DNA of 64,000 nucleotides from Bacillota bacterium (GTDB lineage: Bacteria > Bacillota > Limnochordia > DTU080), in NCBI GenBank assembly GCA_012840225.1, contig DULU01000086.1, positions 1 to 64,000 of the forward strand. The letters run 5' to 3'. Shown here piece after piece: positions 51,189 to 61,200 of the stretch; position 1 is the first letter of the stretch; every line of letters starts with the position of its first letter. The notes beneath the pieces are model-generated. The model had not been told where the DNA came from. It was given only the letters and a program-made list of their open reading frames with translations, and ran no database searches. The translations under genes and the position numbers were made by a program.

Positions 51189-51686
51189 TTGGCAGCAGTA
51201 AAAAAAAGGCGGCAGCGGCGCCAACGCTCTCCCTCCATGATCGAGCTCATCAAGAACCGGGATTTTACCGCCGGCTTAAGCGGTTGGCACACCGGCGGCG
51301 CCATGATCCTGCCGGCAGAAGGCGACTCCGCCGGCAACTCGGTGCTGCTTTTCCGCCCGCACGCCTTTATCAGCCGCACGGTGCGGGTTTCCCCAGGCGA
51401 CAGGCTTTACTATACCATCGCCTGCCGCGCCCAATTCCCGGCAGCCAACAGCCCCTTCATCCTGCGCCTGAGATGGGTAAAAGCTTCCGGCAACTTCGCC
51501 GGCCTGGCCTTGGAGCACTATTTCCCACCCGGATCCATCGGCTCCGAGCCGGTGCTGCTCCAGGGCTTCTTAAGGACGGCCCCGCGCCAGGCGACCTGGC
51601 TCGACATCAGAGGCGACGCTCCCATGGCAGATAATGGCAGCGGCCTGATCATCGACCTGATCAGCCTGAAAAAAATGAGGCATTGA
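51189..51686 (+). CDS. CBM-like or NTTRR-F1-like beta-sandwich protein
   Basis: A 165-residue protein starting at TTG eight bases after GGAGG. After a very basic first 15 residues there is a beta-sandwich-like domain (LIKNRDFTAGLSGWHTGG at about residue 20-37, then alternating hydrophobic strands). The N-x-x-F/W opening (NRDFTAGLSGW) resembles carbohydrate-binding modules of the galactose-binding type and the NTTRR-F1 domain known from Bacillota spore-surface proteins. There is no signal peptide, which fits an intracellularly deposited spore-coat or exosporium protein. Family assignment is tentative. Confidence 0.6.
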   Translation: MAAVKKRRQRRQRSPSMIELIKNRDFTAGLSGWHTGGAMILPAEGDSAGNSVLLFRPHAFISRTVRVSPGDRLYYTIACRAQFPAANSPFILRLRWVKASGNFAGLALEHYFPPGSIGSEPVLLQGFLRTAPRQATWLDIRGDAPMADNGSGLIIDLISLKKMRH

Positions 51687-51846
51687 CTGCGGATCAGCAA
51701 AATCAATCTTGGATTCGCTTTGTGATCCCCATTCTCCGCCAGACGCCGGCAGCATGCAAATCAACATAAACAAGCCATTTCCGGGGTTCGCTATTCAACA
51801 AGCCAAGGACTAGAATCAATACGAATTTAACAATTTATCCGCTCTA

Positions 51847-52851
51847 GTGAGGTTGATAGGCTTGCGCATCGGATTAACCTATAATTTGAAAAGCGATGTT
51901 CCCGTAGTCGCCGGCGTGGAAGATTGGTCGGCGGAATGCGAAGAGCGCGCCACGGTCGAACTGATCGCCGGCGCGCTGGCGCACCTGGGGCATACGGTGA
52001 TCGACCTGCCCTATGGCCGCGATCTGGCGCTGAGAATCGCCGCCGCCCAGCCGGAGATAGTATTTAATATTGCCGAAGGATGGTTCGGCCGCAACCGGGA
52101 ATCGCTCGTCCCGGCCGTACTGGAATTGTTGGATGTGCCCTATTCAGGTTCCGATGCGCTCACTTTGGGCCTGGCGCTCGACAAATACCTGGCCAAAACA
52201 GTAGTGGCGGCGGCCGGGCTGCCGGTGGTGGCCTCCCACCTGGTGAGTAACCCGGCCCAACTCGCTGCTCTTTCCATAGACTTCCCGGCCTTCGTCAAAC
52301 CCAACTATGAAGGTTCCAGCAAAGGGATCCGCGGCGCTTCGCGGGTGAACAACCGAGAGGAACTGGCAGAGAGAGTAGGCTGGGTGTTGGCCAACTACCG
52401 GCAGCCGGCTTTGATCGAACCATTCCTTTCAGGCCGGGAATTCTCCATAGGCATTTTAGGAAACGATCCGCCTGTGGCGCTGCCGGTGCTGGAAGTAGTG
52501 GACGCCCAAAGCTCCGTGACGAGCGAGCAATTCGTCTATTCCTTCGAAACCAAAAGCGGCAACCTGGAGCGCCTCCTCTGCCCGGCGCCGCTGGAGGAGG
52601 AGGAAAAAAACAGGCTCACAGAGATAGCCGTCCGGGCCCACACCGCCCTGGGCTGCCGGGATTTCAGCCGGGTGGATATCCGCCTCGACGACAAGGGAGA
52701 GCCTTTCTTTCTGGAGATCAATCCTCTCCCCGGACTCTCGGCGCAAAGCTTGCTCACGGTACAAGCCAAAGCGGCAGGCCTAAGCTACGACCGGCTCATC
52801 GCCGCCATCTTGGGCAGTGCTTGCCGCCGTCTGGGAATAAATGTGGCGTAA
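51847..52851 (+). CDS. D-Ala-D-Ala ligase-like ATP-grasp enzyme
   Basis: A 334-residue ATP-grasp ligase. FVKPNYEGSSKGI (about residue 150), LIEPFLSGREFSIG (about 190) and FFLEINPLPGLS (about 285) are the ATP and metal sites. The N-terminus (LTYNLKSDVPV and a TVELIAGALAHLGH helix) lacks the GGxSxE motif of true D-alanine-D-alanine ligase, placing it in the Ddl-like group of unknown amide-forming substrate. Start may be GTG 51847 or TTG 51862; GAGG lies near the latter. The 160-base gap upstream holds no gene. A neighbour role with the canonical NagB downstream is not evident. Confidence 0.82.
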   Translation: MRLIGLRIGLTYNLKSDVPVVAGVEDWSAECEERATVELIAGALAHLGHTVIDLPYGRDLALRIAAAQPEIVFNIAEGWFGRNRESLVPAVLELLDVPYSGSDALTLGLALDKYLAKTVVAAAGLPVVASHLVSNPAQLAALSIDFPAFVKPNYEGSSKGIRGASRVNNREELAERVGWVLANYRQPALIEPFLSGREFSIGILGNDPPVALPVLEVVDAQSSVTSEQFVYSFETKSGNLERLLCPAPLEEEEKNRLTEIAVRAHTALGCRDFSRVDIRLDDKGEPFFLEINPLPGLSAQSLLTVQAKAAGLSYDRLIAAILGSACRRLGINVA

Positions 52852-52878
52852 CCTTGCCTAATAGCCCATCCGGCATAA

Positions 52879-53667
52879 TCAGCCAATCCGGCATGAGGCG
52901 CCCGCTTCCTGGTCTGCCACCAGGAGAGCCGCCGCTTCCCGGTCCAGGATCAAGAGGACATCAGGATGCGACTGCAGGGCGGAGGCCGGAACTTGTTCCG
53001 ACATCTCGCCGCAGACGGTGGCGCGTATCGCCTGAGCTTTGCTTGCGCCTTTGGCCAGGAGCATAATGCGCCTGGCGGCGAGAATATTGCCTATGCCCAT
53101 AGTGATGGCCTGCTTGGGCACCTCATCCTCCGAGGCGAAAAACCTGGCATTGGCTTTGATGGTCGATTGGGTGAGCATAGCCGGATGCACCCCGCTCTTA
53201 AAGGAAGTGCCCGGCTCATTGAAGCCGATATGCCCATTCCTACCTATGCCCAGGATCATCAGGTCGATCGGTCCGTACTTGGCGAGGAGCTCTTCATAGC
53301 GCGCCGCCGCCAGTTGCGGATCGCCGATCCCCTCGGGCAGAAAGGTCCGCTCTTTCGGCAGGTCGATGCCGCCGAATAAGTGCTCTTGCATGAAGGCATG
53401 GTATGATTGCGGATGCTCGGGAGCCAGGCCGACATACTCATCCAGGTTGAAGGAAGTGGCCGCCCTCAGACTGATCCGCCCTTCCCGGTAACGCTTCCTC
53501 AGCTCGGCATATAGGCCGACCGGTGTGCTGCCGGTCGGGAGACCCAGCACGGCCTCCGGTTTCTGTTGCAAAAGCCGCGTCACTTCGTCGGCTGCCAGCC
53601 GGTCGAATTCCGCCTCGTCGTCTGCTACCACAACTTTAAAATTGCCGATCCGATATTCAGTAGACAA
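52879..53667 (-). CDS. nagB: Glucosamine-6-phosphate deaminase
   Basis: A 262-residue canonical NagB converting glucosamine 6-phosphate to fructose 6-phosphate and ammonia. VLGLPTGSTPVGLYAEL (about residue 40), FNLDEYVGLAPEHPQSY (about 73-89) and GIGRNGHIGFNEPG (about 138) hold the phosphate loop, catalytic Asp and His. Length is typical. Starts at TTG with GGAGG about 11 bases away. Convergent with the Ddl-like gene and divergent from the lipid kinase. No nagA is present in the window, so amino sugar must enter by another locus. A divergent paralogue lies at 39905-40660. Confidence 0.93.
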   Translation of the reverse strand: MSTEYRIGNFKVVVADDEAEFDRLAADEVTRLLQQKPEAVLGLPTGSTPVGLYAELRKRYREGRISLRAATSFNLDEYVGLAPEHPQSYHAFMQEHLFGGIDLPKERTFLPEGIGDPQLAAARYEELLAKYGPIDLMILGIGRNGHIGFNEPGTSFKSGVHPAMLTQSTIKANARFFASEDEVPKQAITMGIGNILAARRIMLLAKGASKAQAIRATVCGEMSEQVPASALQSHPDVLLILDREAAALLVADQEAGASCRIG

Positions 53668-53823
53668 AGCCCATCAAGCCTCCTGTTTTACTCCATGGGC
53701 TGCTTCGACATAATAATTAGCGGCTCCTCTCTTTTTATAACGTTTAATTTGCCTTCCGGCCTCCCGGGCAATAGGATCATATCCTATGGAAGGCGAATTA
53801 CAAGAAGTTATGAAGGTGATAGC

Positions 53824-54777
53824 TTGCAATCGTTTTATATAATCAATCCGGTGGCCGGCAGAGGCAAAAGCCGCCGGGTTTGGCAGCAACTGGAAGAACT
53901 GCTGAAGCAAAACGGCCGGTCTTATTCCTTTGCTTTCACTGAAGGCCCTGGTCACGCCTATGAGCTGGCCCGCTCGGCCGCAGAATCCGGTTGCCGCTTC
54001 TGCTTCAGCGTCGGCGGCGACGGCACTCTCAGCGAAATAGTCCCGGCGCTCTTGGGTAGCGATATGGTTCTGGGCTGCATTCCGGCCGGGACAGGCAACG
54101 ACTTCGCCCGCACTCTGAAGCTGCCGCGCCGGCTCCCCGGCATCCTGCACTCCATAAACCACCTCAAACCGGTACTCATAGACATCCCGTTTGTGAACGG
54201 CAAACCTTTCATCAATGCCGCCGGGGCCGGCTTCGATGCCATGGTGGCCGAGCGGGTGAACCAAGAACGCCACCACACCCGCTTCAACAACCTGGTCTAT
54301 ATCCAGGCGCTTTTCAAGACGCTCAACCATTACGAGAACGCCTGGTTGTCGCTCCAGATCGACGACCAGCCGCCCCTCCGCCTGAAGTCCCTCCTCGTGG
54401 CGGTCGGCAACGGGCAATATTACGGCGCCGGTTTCCGCATCTGCCCCAAAGCCGATCCCTGCGACGGCCTGCTCGATGTCTGCATCGCCGGCGACATCAG
54501 CAAACCCGATCTTGTCGTCACCCTGCCGCGGCTCGTAAACGGCACACACCTAAGCCATCGCAAGTGTCTTTATACCACCGCCAGGCAAATATATATCGAC
54601 GGTCCACCTCTGCCTATACAAACGGACGGACAGATCACCGCCCGCCTGCCGGCATTGATCACTATCAAGCCCCAAGCCATGCGCTTTCTGGTTACGCCGG
54701 AGTTTGCGCAAGGCGCCGGCTTTTCTGCAGCCGCGGCGGCAACCGGTGAAGATAGCGGCAGGATGAAAGGGAGATGA
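53824..54777 (+). CDS. Diacylglycerol/lipid kinase, DagK/YegS family
   Basis: A 317-residue lipid kinase. The N-terminal YIINPVAGRGKSRR (about residue 4), SVGGDGTLSEIV (about 63) and PAGTGNDFART (about 91) are the NAD-kinase-like nucleotide motifs of diacylglycerol kinases. The start is a TTG five bases after AAGGTGAT; the longer open frame back to 53566 covers the start of nagB and is not coding. It phosphorylates a lipid such as diacylglycerol. It is followed after 80 bases by the flavoprotein gene. The product is a peripheral membrane enzyme. Confidence 0.9.
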   Translation: MQSFYIINPVAGRGKSRRVWQQLEELLKQNGRSYSFAFTEGPGHAYELARSAAESGCRFCFSVGGDGTLSEIVPALLGSDMVLGCIPAGTGNDFARTLKLPRRLPGILHSINHLKPVLIDIPFVNGKPFINAAGAGFDAMVAERVNQERHHTRFNNLVYIQALFKTLNHYENAWLSLQIDDQPPLRLKSLLVAVGNGQYYGAGFRICPKADPCDGLLDVCIAGDISKPDLVVTLPRLVNGTHLSHRKCLYTTARQIYIDGPPLPIQTDGQITARLPALITIKPQAMRFLVTPEFAQGAGFSAAAAATGEDSGRMKGR

Positions 54778-54806
54778 TGACGTACTTCTTTACGGTGCGC
54801 AAGCAC

Positions 54807-54838
54807 CTTCCGCATTCGCCCATAACGGCGTGCGGAAG
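54807..54838. repeat. Hairpin between lipid kinase and flavoprotein genes
   Basis: CTTCCGCA and TGCGGAAG form an eight-base-pair stem around a 16-base loop, between the lipid kinase stop and the flavoprotein ribosome site. It could be a partial terminator or a leader structure. Confidence 0.4.
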
Positions 54839-54857
54839 ACAATGGAGGTGAAGCAAC

Positions 54858-56105
54858 ATGCCACCTCATGTGGCTATAATCGGAGGCGGTCCGGCCGGAC
54901 TGCTGGCTGCCATTGCGGCGGCGGAACACGGTGCCGCAGTTACCTTGCTGGAAAAAAACGATCGCCTGGGAGCAAAGATGCTCCTTTCTGGAGGCGGGCG
55001 GTGTAATATCACCAATACCGGAGACGTAAACCATCTGGTGCAATCTTTCCCAGGCAACGGTAAATTCCTTTATCACGCCTTCAGCAAGTTCACCAGCCGC
55101 GACATATTGGATCTTTTGGCTGAGGAAGGCGTAGCCACCCGGGAAGAAGAGAAAGGACGGGTCTTCCCCGCCAGCGACGATGCCGGGGAAGTGGTGGAAG
55201 CCTTAGCCCGCCGGGCTTACAGCCGCGGCGTAAATATCCGGCTCGACACCCAAGTGGTCGATATCCTGCGGCACCCGGATAAAGCCGAGGGCTTTCAGGT
55301 GCAGATCAAAGGCGGGGAAGTGCTGGAGGCCGACAAGGTGATCATTTGCACGGGCGGCGTCACCTACCCGCAGACCGGTAGCACCGGCGACGGCTACACC
55401 TGGGCTTCCCGGTTCGGCCATCACATCGTCACCGCCAGGCCGGCTATGGCCGCCCTGGAGACGGTGGAGGAATGGCCGGCCCGCGTTCAGGGCGTCACCC
55501 TGAAAAATGTGGAAGTGGTGGTGCGCAGCGAGACCAAGGTCGTCACCAAATATTGCGAAGACGTGCTGTTCACGCACTTCGGCCTCTCCGGCCCGGCGAT
55601 CATCAATATCAGCGGTCAGGCCGCCAAAGCATTGGAAGAAGGTCCGGTGAAGATCGGCATCCGTACCGACAGCGATCTGCGGGCCGACGACTGGGAAGCC
55701 CGCCTGCAGATGGCTCTGCGCGAGCATCCCCGCCAGCTGCTTAAAAGCCTGGTAGCCCGCTGGTGGCCCGCCTCCCTCGCCGAAGTGCTGCTGGAAGTGC
55801 ACGGAATCCCGCCGGAAGTGATGGCCAACCAGGTGACCAAGGTGCACCGCCGGCAGACGGCCGAGCTTCTGGATGAGTTCACCCTGCAGTTGAAAAAGGC
55901 CAGACCTCTGGAGACCGCTATGGTCACCGCCGGCGGCGTCGACACCAATGAAGTCGATCCGTATACCATGCAATCGCGCCTGGTGAAGGGGCTCTTCTTT
56001 GCCGGGGAAATCCTGGACGTGAACGGCATCAGCGGCGGCTACAACCTGCAGGAAGCTTATTCCACCGGCTATCTGGCCGGGAGTTCAGCCGCAGGCGCCT
56101 CTTAA
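54858..56105 (+). CDS. HI0933-like NAD(P)/FAD-dependent oxidoreductase
   Basis: A 415-residue flavoprotein of the HI0933/YhiN group. AIIGGGPAGLLAAIAAAEHG (about residues 6-25) is the FAD dinucleotide motif and LLSGGGRCNITN (about 43-54) is a hallmark of the family. ICTGGVTYPQTGSTGDGY (about 161-178) and GLFFAGEILDVNGISGGYNLQ (about 378) are also conserved. Members are of uncertain substrate, possibly acting in RNA modification or in heme or quinone metabolism. Start ATG follows GGAGGTGA. A bidirectional hairpin ends it. Confidence 0.9.
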   Translation: MPPHVAIIGGGPAGLLAAIAAAEHGAAVTLLEKNDRLGAKMLLSGGGRCNITNTGDVNHLVQSFPGNGKFLYHAFSKFTSRDILDLLAEEGVATREEEKGRVFPASDDAGEVVEALARRAYSRGVNIRLDTQVVDILRHPDKAEGFQVQIKGGEVLEADKVIICTGGVTYPQTGSTGDGYTWASRFGHHIVTARPAMAALETVEEWPARVQGVTLKNVEVVVRSETKVVTKYCEDVLFTHFGLSGPAIINISGQAAKALEEGPVKIGIRTDSDLRADDWEARLQMALREHPRQLLKSLVARWWPASLAEVLLEVHGIPPEVMANQVTKVHRRQTAELLDEFTLQLKKARPLETAMVTAGGVDTNEVDPYTMQSRLVKGLFFAGEILDVNGISGGYNLQEAYSTGYLAGSSAAGAS

Positions 56106-56166
56106 CACAGCTTATCCCTTCCCCCTCTTCCCTCCACCCAACCGGAATCATTAGCATCATTAAAGG

Positions 56167-56195
56167 AAGGCGCCCCGGATCCTCCAGGGCGCCTT
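56167..56195. terminator. Bidirectional hairpin terminator
   Basis: AAGGCGCCC and GGGCGCCTT form a perfect nine-base-pair stem with an 11-base loop between the ends of the flavoprotein (+) and SASP (-) genes. Minus-strand output is CTTCCTTTAAT and plus-strand output is CTCTATTG, so it likely serves both. Confidence 0.65.
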
Positions 56196-56221
56196 CTCTA
56201 TTGCGGTCATCTCAAAGCGGT

Positions 56222-56566
56222 TCAGGTGTGGCTGGGATTAGCCCAATTTGCCGTACCGCTTTGCCCGGTGCCAAAGCTCTGTGTACTGGTGCCCGACATG
56301 CCTGTACCTACCTGGGATCCCAATGCCGATTTAAACTGCGCGCTGACTTGAGCAGAAGCCTGGCTTATCAAAGATTGCTCTGCAGCAGCTATCATGCGCC
56401 GTACCATATGGCCGCCCACCGCACCGTTGATGCGGGAAGGCAGGTCGCCCAGGTATCCCTGATAATTGGGGATTCCCAGCTCGGCAGCGACTTCTTGCTT
56501 AAAGCGTTCCAGAGCCAGTCCGGCCTGAGGGATGACAGGAGTGTTTCTGGACTGTCCTGCGGCCAA
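56222..56566 (-). CDS. Alpha/beta-type small acid-soluble spore protein with C-terminal extension
   Basis: A 114-residue spore protein that coats DNA in the dormant spore. Residues about 14-70 contain the SASP core: LALERFKQEVAAELGI, then NYQGYLGDLPSRINGAVGG and MVRRMIAAAEQSL. The GPR protease site is expected near the first helix. The start is a TTG eight bases after GGGAGG. The usual length is 60-75 residues; here about 40 extra residues rich in Ser, Gly, Gln and Thr follow (SQASAQVSAQFKSALGSQ and beyond). The tail could bind DNA or be trimmed. Confidence 0.92.
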   Translation of the reverse strand: MAAGQSRNTPVIPQAGLALERFKQEVAAELGIPNYQGYLGDLPSRINGAVGGHMVRRMIAAAEQSLISQASAQVSAQFKSALGSQVGTGMSGTSTQSFGTGQSGTANWANPSHT

Positions 56567-56682
56567 AGAATTCACCTCCCGTTCCTTAGCATGTTGGGGG
56601 TGAGGGAGGTGCATACTCATATTTGTTTGGGGAGAAAGGAAATGAAATCCAGGGGCAGAATGAAAACCATGAGGTGACAAAC

Positions 56683-58185
56683 ATGCTTGAGGGACCAATA
56701 AGCCAAACAGTAGTCAATGAAGTCGACCTGACCACTGTCGACGGCCAGCGCACCTACCAGAGATCCGTCCTGCTGCTCTTGATCGCCGCCGTGCAGCGGC
56801 TCCTGCCCGGGGCCACGGTCTCTGTGGAGCACTCATTGAGCAACGGCGTCTATTGCGAAATCCATGGCCGGCGACCGCTGACCCCGCAGGACACGGCTCT
56901 TCTGGAACAGAGCATGCGGGAAATGGTGGCCACCAACATGCCGATCAAAGTGGAGCGGCTGCCGAAAGACGAGGCTCTCCAGCTACTGGCCAGGACCAAT
57001 CCTTCAGCAGTCCAGCTCCTTTCCGGATTGCCGGCGAGGGACATCCCGGTCACCTCATGCGGGGATTTCTGCGATTATTATCATTTTCCGGTGATGGCCC
57101 ATGCCGGGCTGGTCCCCCATTTCCGCCTGCACTTTTACCTGCCCGGCTTGATCCTGCAGATCCCGGAGGACAATTCCGGCACCATTCCGCCTTATAAAGA
57201 GCAGCCGAAACTGTTCAGCATCTACCGGGAAGCGGAAAAGTGGGCCCGCATCTCCGGGGTGGTCAATGCCGCGGCCTTAAATGAAGCCATTGAACGAGGT
57301 GAAGCCGGCGACCTGATCCGGGTCTCAGAGGCCCTGCACGAGAAGAAGATCGCCGCCATCGCCGACATGATCGTCACCAACCCGGAAATCCGCCTGATCA
57401 CCATCGCCGGGCCTTCCTCATCGGGTAAAACCACTTTCGCCCAGCGCCTGAAGATCCAGCTGAGGGTGAACGGCCTGCGGCCGGTGACCATCTCCCTGGA
57501 CGACTACTTCTTCGAGCGCGACAAAACACCCCTGGACGAAACCGGCAAGCCGGACTATGAAAGCATTGCCGCTTTGGACTTAGAGCTTTTAGGCGACCAC
57601 CTGAGCCGGCTGATACAGAACGAACCGGTGGACATTCCGGCCTTCGACTTCCACACCGGCAAACGCATCCCGGCGGCCCGCCGCCTGCAGATCGGCACCG
57701 ATCAGCCCATCATCATCGAAGGCATCCACGGTCTGAACGAACTCCTGACCGCTTCCATCCCCAAGGGCAATAAATTTAAGATCTATATCAGCGCCTTGAC
57801 GCAGATCAACCTCCATGATCATATTCGCATCCACACCACCGACGCCCGGCTCATCAGGCGCATGGTGCGTGATGCCCAGTTCAGATCGCATCCGGCCGAT
57901 GCCACCATCCGCATCTGGCCGATGGTGCGCCGCGGCGAGAGGAAATATATCTTCCCCTTCCAGGAGGAAGCGGACGTCATGTTCAACTCGGCGCTCCTAT
58001 ATGAGTTGGCCGTGCTGAAAGACAAAGCCGAGCCCCTGCTGCGGTCCATCCCCACCGGCTCACCTGAGCGCCTGACCGCCGACAACCTCCTGTGGCTTTT
58101 GTCGCATTTCCATGCTTTACCGGCAGACGAGATACCCAACAATTCCATCCTGCGGGAGTTCGTCGGCGGCAGCTGCTTTATGTGA
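56683..58185 (+). CDS. Uridine kinase-like nucleoside kinase with ThrRS-like N-terminus
   Basis: A 500-residue enzyme. The C-terminal half (from about residue 230) is a P-loop nucleoside kinase of the uridine kinase/PRK type: IAGPSSSGKTTFAQRL (about 243-258), DDYFFERDKTPLDE (about 278) and IIIEGIHGLNE (about 345). The N-terminal half has the HxxxH-type region seen in threonyl-tRNA synthetase editing domains (GDFCDYYHFPVM at about 128). This two-part design is widespread in Bacillota. ATG 56683 follows GAGGTGA. Its substrate is likely a pyrimidine nucleoside. Confidence 0.88.
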   Translation: MLEGPISQTVVNEVDLTTVDGQRTYQRSVLLLLIAAVQRLLPGATVSVEHSLSNGVYCEIHGRRPLTPQDTALLEQSMREMVATNMPIKVERLPKDEALQLLARTNPSAVQLLSGLPARDIPVTSCGDFCDYYHFPVMAHAGLVPHFRLHFYLPGLILQIPEDNSGTIPPYKEQPKLFSIYREAEKWARISGVVNAAALNEAIERGEAGDLIRVSEALHEKKIAAIADMIVTNPEIRLITIAGPSSSGKTTFAQRLKIQLRVNGLRPVTISLDDYFFERDKTPLDETGKPDYESIAALDLELLGDHLSRLIQNEPVDIPAFDFHTGKRIPAARRLQIGTDQPIIIEGIHGLNELLTASIPKGNKFKIYISALTQINLHDHIRIHTTDARLIRRMVRDAQFRSHPADATIRIWPMVRRGERKYIFPFQEEADVMFNSALLYELAVLKDKAEPLLRSIPTGSPERLTADNLLWLLSHFHALPADEIPNNSILREFVGGSCFM

Positions 58186-58220
58186 GCCGGCCGCACACTG
58201 AGACTCTTGGCGCTTTGCTC

Positions 58221-61200
58221 TCACAGGCGGCGCACCAGGCGGAAGTAGAACTTGAACGGAGCGGAGCCGTCGAGCGGTCTCGCGGCTCCCAGACACAACT
58301 CAGATAAGCTATAACCGAAATCGGCGCTGCCGGCGGCCACTAGCTCCAGCCCGGCGGTGGCCTGCCATCTGCTTTCCAGGAGGTGCCGACCGGTCACCCC
58401 GGCATCGACAAACAAGGTGGCGGAAAACCCGTCGACAAAAAACGGGTAGTCCACCAGGCCCCGCTTCACCGCCACGAGCGGTAGCGTGGCTTCAAAAGTG
58501 GTCAAAGCGGCATATTTACCACCCTGGGTCCGAGCCGCTCCCCTGATGCGCCAGGGTTCGTTCCGTTCGCCGAGGAGGATTTCTTCTTTCGTCTGCATCC
58601 CCAGGACGCCGCCGGCTTTCAGCCGCCAGCTGTTGATCCGGCCGTAATCCATCCACCACGAAGCTTCCATCCCGGCCTCTTTTTCTTTCAGAGGCCACCC
58701 CAGATGCGCCGTCACCTGCCAGCCTTTGCTCCTTTCGATCACCCCGGCGCCATGCTGTTCCGCCCAGGTCCAAGCCAGGGCCGTGCGGTTGACGGTGGAG
58801 TGCCCGGTTTCTTTCTCCCACTGCCACATCAGCTTGAGCCCGGATTGCCCGTCCGCCCGCGGCCAGGCGATGGAGGTATATAACTCACCATAATCTTTGC
58901 CGGACAAAAGGCGCCGCACCTCGTCGGTTTCCAGCTCGATCAGGCGCATGCCGCTCAGGCGGAGGCCGATGGTGCGCCGGTTGATCACCGGATCCGGGCT
59001 AAAGCGATAGTGCAAATCATAGGCCGCGAGGCTGCCTCCCACTTTCAGACCTATGTCGTAGGCATGATGGCGCAAAGCATCATGGTTGGCGGTGGCTATA
59101 CCGGTCAAGATGTTCCCGCTCTCATCATCCCAGACCGGCAACCAGTAGCGGGGTGTGAGGCTCAAGAGGGCATTATATGGCCTCACCTGGAAGCTCTCGG
59201 GATCAACCAGCTGCAAAAGGTCGATCTCCCAGGGAGCGAGACTCCGGCGGGAAGTGCGGGCTTCCTCCACTGTGCCTTCTCCAGTGCTCTGAAAGGCAGA
59301 AGCGGTCTCCTCCGGCGTCAGGCGGATGGTGGAGGTGAAAAGCGCCAAATCCTCTTCTGCAGCAGCAGGCCACCAGGCCGTCTCGCCGGCGCTGCCGGCC
59401 GCCGGCCCTGCCTCTTCTGCCGCCGGCCATCTCCGCCAACCCGCCGGCCGCCAATCCTCCCTCACCAGTTTAAAGCCGTCACCGCGGTAAACCACATAGA
59501 CCCAGCTTCTTCCGTCCGGGGAGACGGCCGGGGCAAAGGCTCCCAGCGGATCTTCCGTAACCTGGTAAAACACCTCCGTCTCCAGATCATAGGCCTGGAT
59601 GTTGTATGAACCCAGGCTATCCGAGGCAAAAAGCAGGTAGCGGCCGTCGGGCGACCAGGAGAGTTCCCGGTGGTCGGCATTTCCCTTATATATCACCTTC
59701 AGGCTCCCGGCGGCATAGGTGGATCCTCTCGCCACCAGGGAAAGCAGGCCAAGTTCACTTTCTCCCTCCGCCGTCGTGAGCGCCAAGGCCAGCGTATTGC
59801 CGCCCGGCGACCAGGACACATAGGTGATGCGCTCGGTGGCGGCACCGGACTCAGCCGGTTGCACCGGTGGCCAGAGCACCTGCGGCGGCGCGCTCAACCG
59901 GCCTCCCATCATCTCTCCGATCAGGAGGCGGGTGCGCTCGGCTTGCCTGGAAAGAAAGATGACATGGCGGCCGTCGGGAGAGACGGTGGGAGCAAAGGCT
60001 CTATACCCTTCCGTCAGGCGGTGTTCGCTTTTCTTTTTCAGGTCGTAGAGATATAAATCCGAGAGGAAACGACCTTGCCGGTCATATTCCAGCCGTGCAT
60101 AGATCACGCCCGAACCATCGGGGAGCCAAGCCACCCCATTGCTATACCCGATTTGCCCATCAACCAGGTGCCGGTCGCTATAGCCTCGGGCGCTGAAGGT
60201 TAAATACCTGAGAGAAGAGGTCACCCCGCCTTCGGCGCCATAAACCAACAGGCGGCCGTCGGGGCTAAAGGCCGGCCAGAGCACCCGGCGGCCCAGCACG
60301 GGAAGGGTTTCTCCTTTTGTCCGGGCGTCGATCTCCTCGGGGGACATGTCCCTAAAGCGGGCGACCAAGTCCTGTCGCCACTTGGCCCAAAGTTCCTTGA
60401 ACGGCAGGCCCAAACTCTTTTCCAGCGCGCTGCCGAACCCATAGAGCGGCAGCGCGGTAAAATGGCGATGCACCTCGGCGAGCTTATCTTCGCCCCAGAC
60501 GCGGGCTAAATAATCGATAAAATCGTAGCCGAACAAATAGGGAGGCGAGACCGGATACCACTGCTTAAGCTCGTAATAACCATTGATCTGATCCCAGGTG
60601 GGGATGTTGTCGTAGATGACGGCGGCCTTGAGAAACATCCTGTAGAGAGAGCCCTCGCCCCGACCGGAACCTTCCAATTCTTCCTGGTGCACGGCATAAC
60701 CTTCGATGACGCCCGGACCCTGGAAGCTGTTGGGAAAGGCCAAGGTCGGCACCCGGCCGAGCAGCTGCCTGAGGCCGGCTGTGGCCCCGTCTTTCATATC
60801 AATATGTAATATATGGGTATATTCATGCAGAAGCAAAGTGGCGAGCCACTTTTCGCCACCACCGGGCAAAACGCCGGTTTGATAGGCTATATTGTCGGGA
60901 TACACCGGATTCAGGACGATGCAGTTATATGGCGTCGGATGCGCTTCCCCGCCGAAGAGGTCGGTAGTGTCCGCCAGCACCAGGTGGGTCTTCTCATCCG
61001 GAATATGCTCCAAGAGCGGCACCAGGGAGCGATGGGCTGCTTCCGCCTCCACAGCCACCTTGCGGGCCAACTGTTCGCTTCCCGGAGGAAAATGGATGAA
61101 AAAATGCACCGTTTCCAGGGTCATCCAACCGCGTGCCGGCAAAGTGGCCGCCTTCCTGACCACCGGACGGGCCGTCACTCCGGCTCCGGCTGCCCACACT

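Noticed and set aside
51847-52851. True D-alanine-D-alanine ligase
   Set aside because: The conserved N-terminal GGxSxE-type motif is absent, so only a Ddl-like assignment is justified.
53566-53823. N-terminal 86-residue extension of the lipid kinase
   Set aside because: It covers the promoter and start of nagB, has no similarity to the family, and a TTG with a good site fits the known N-terminus.
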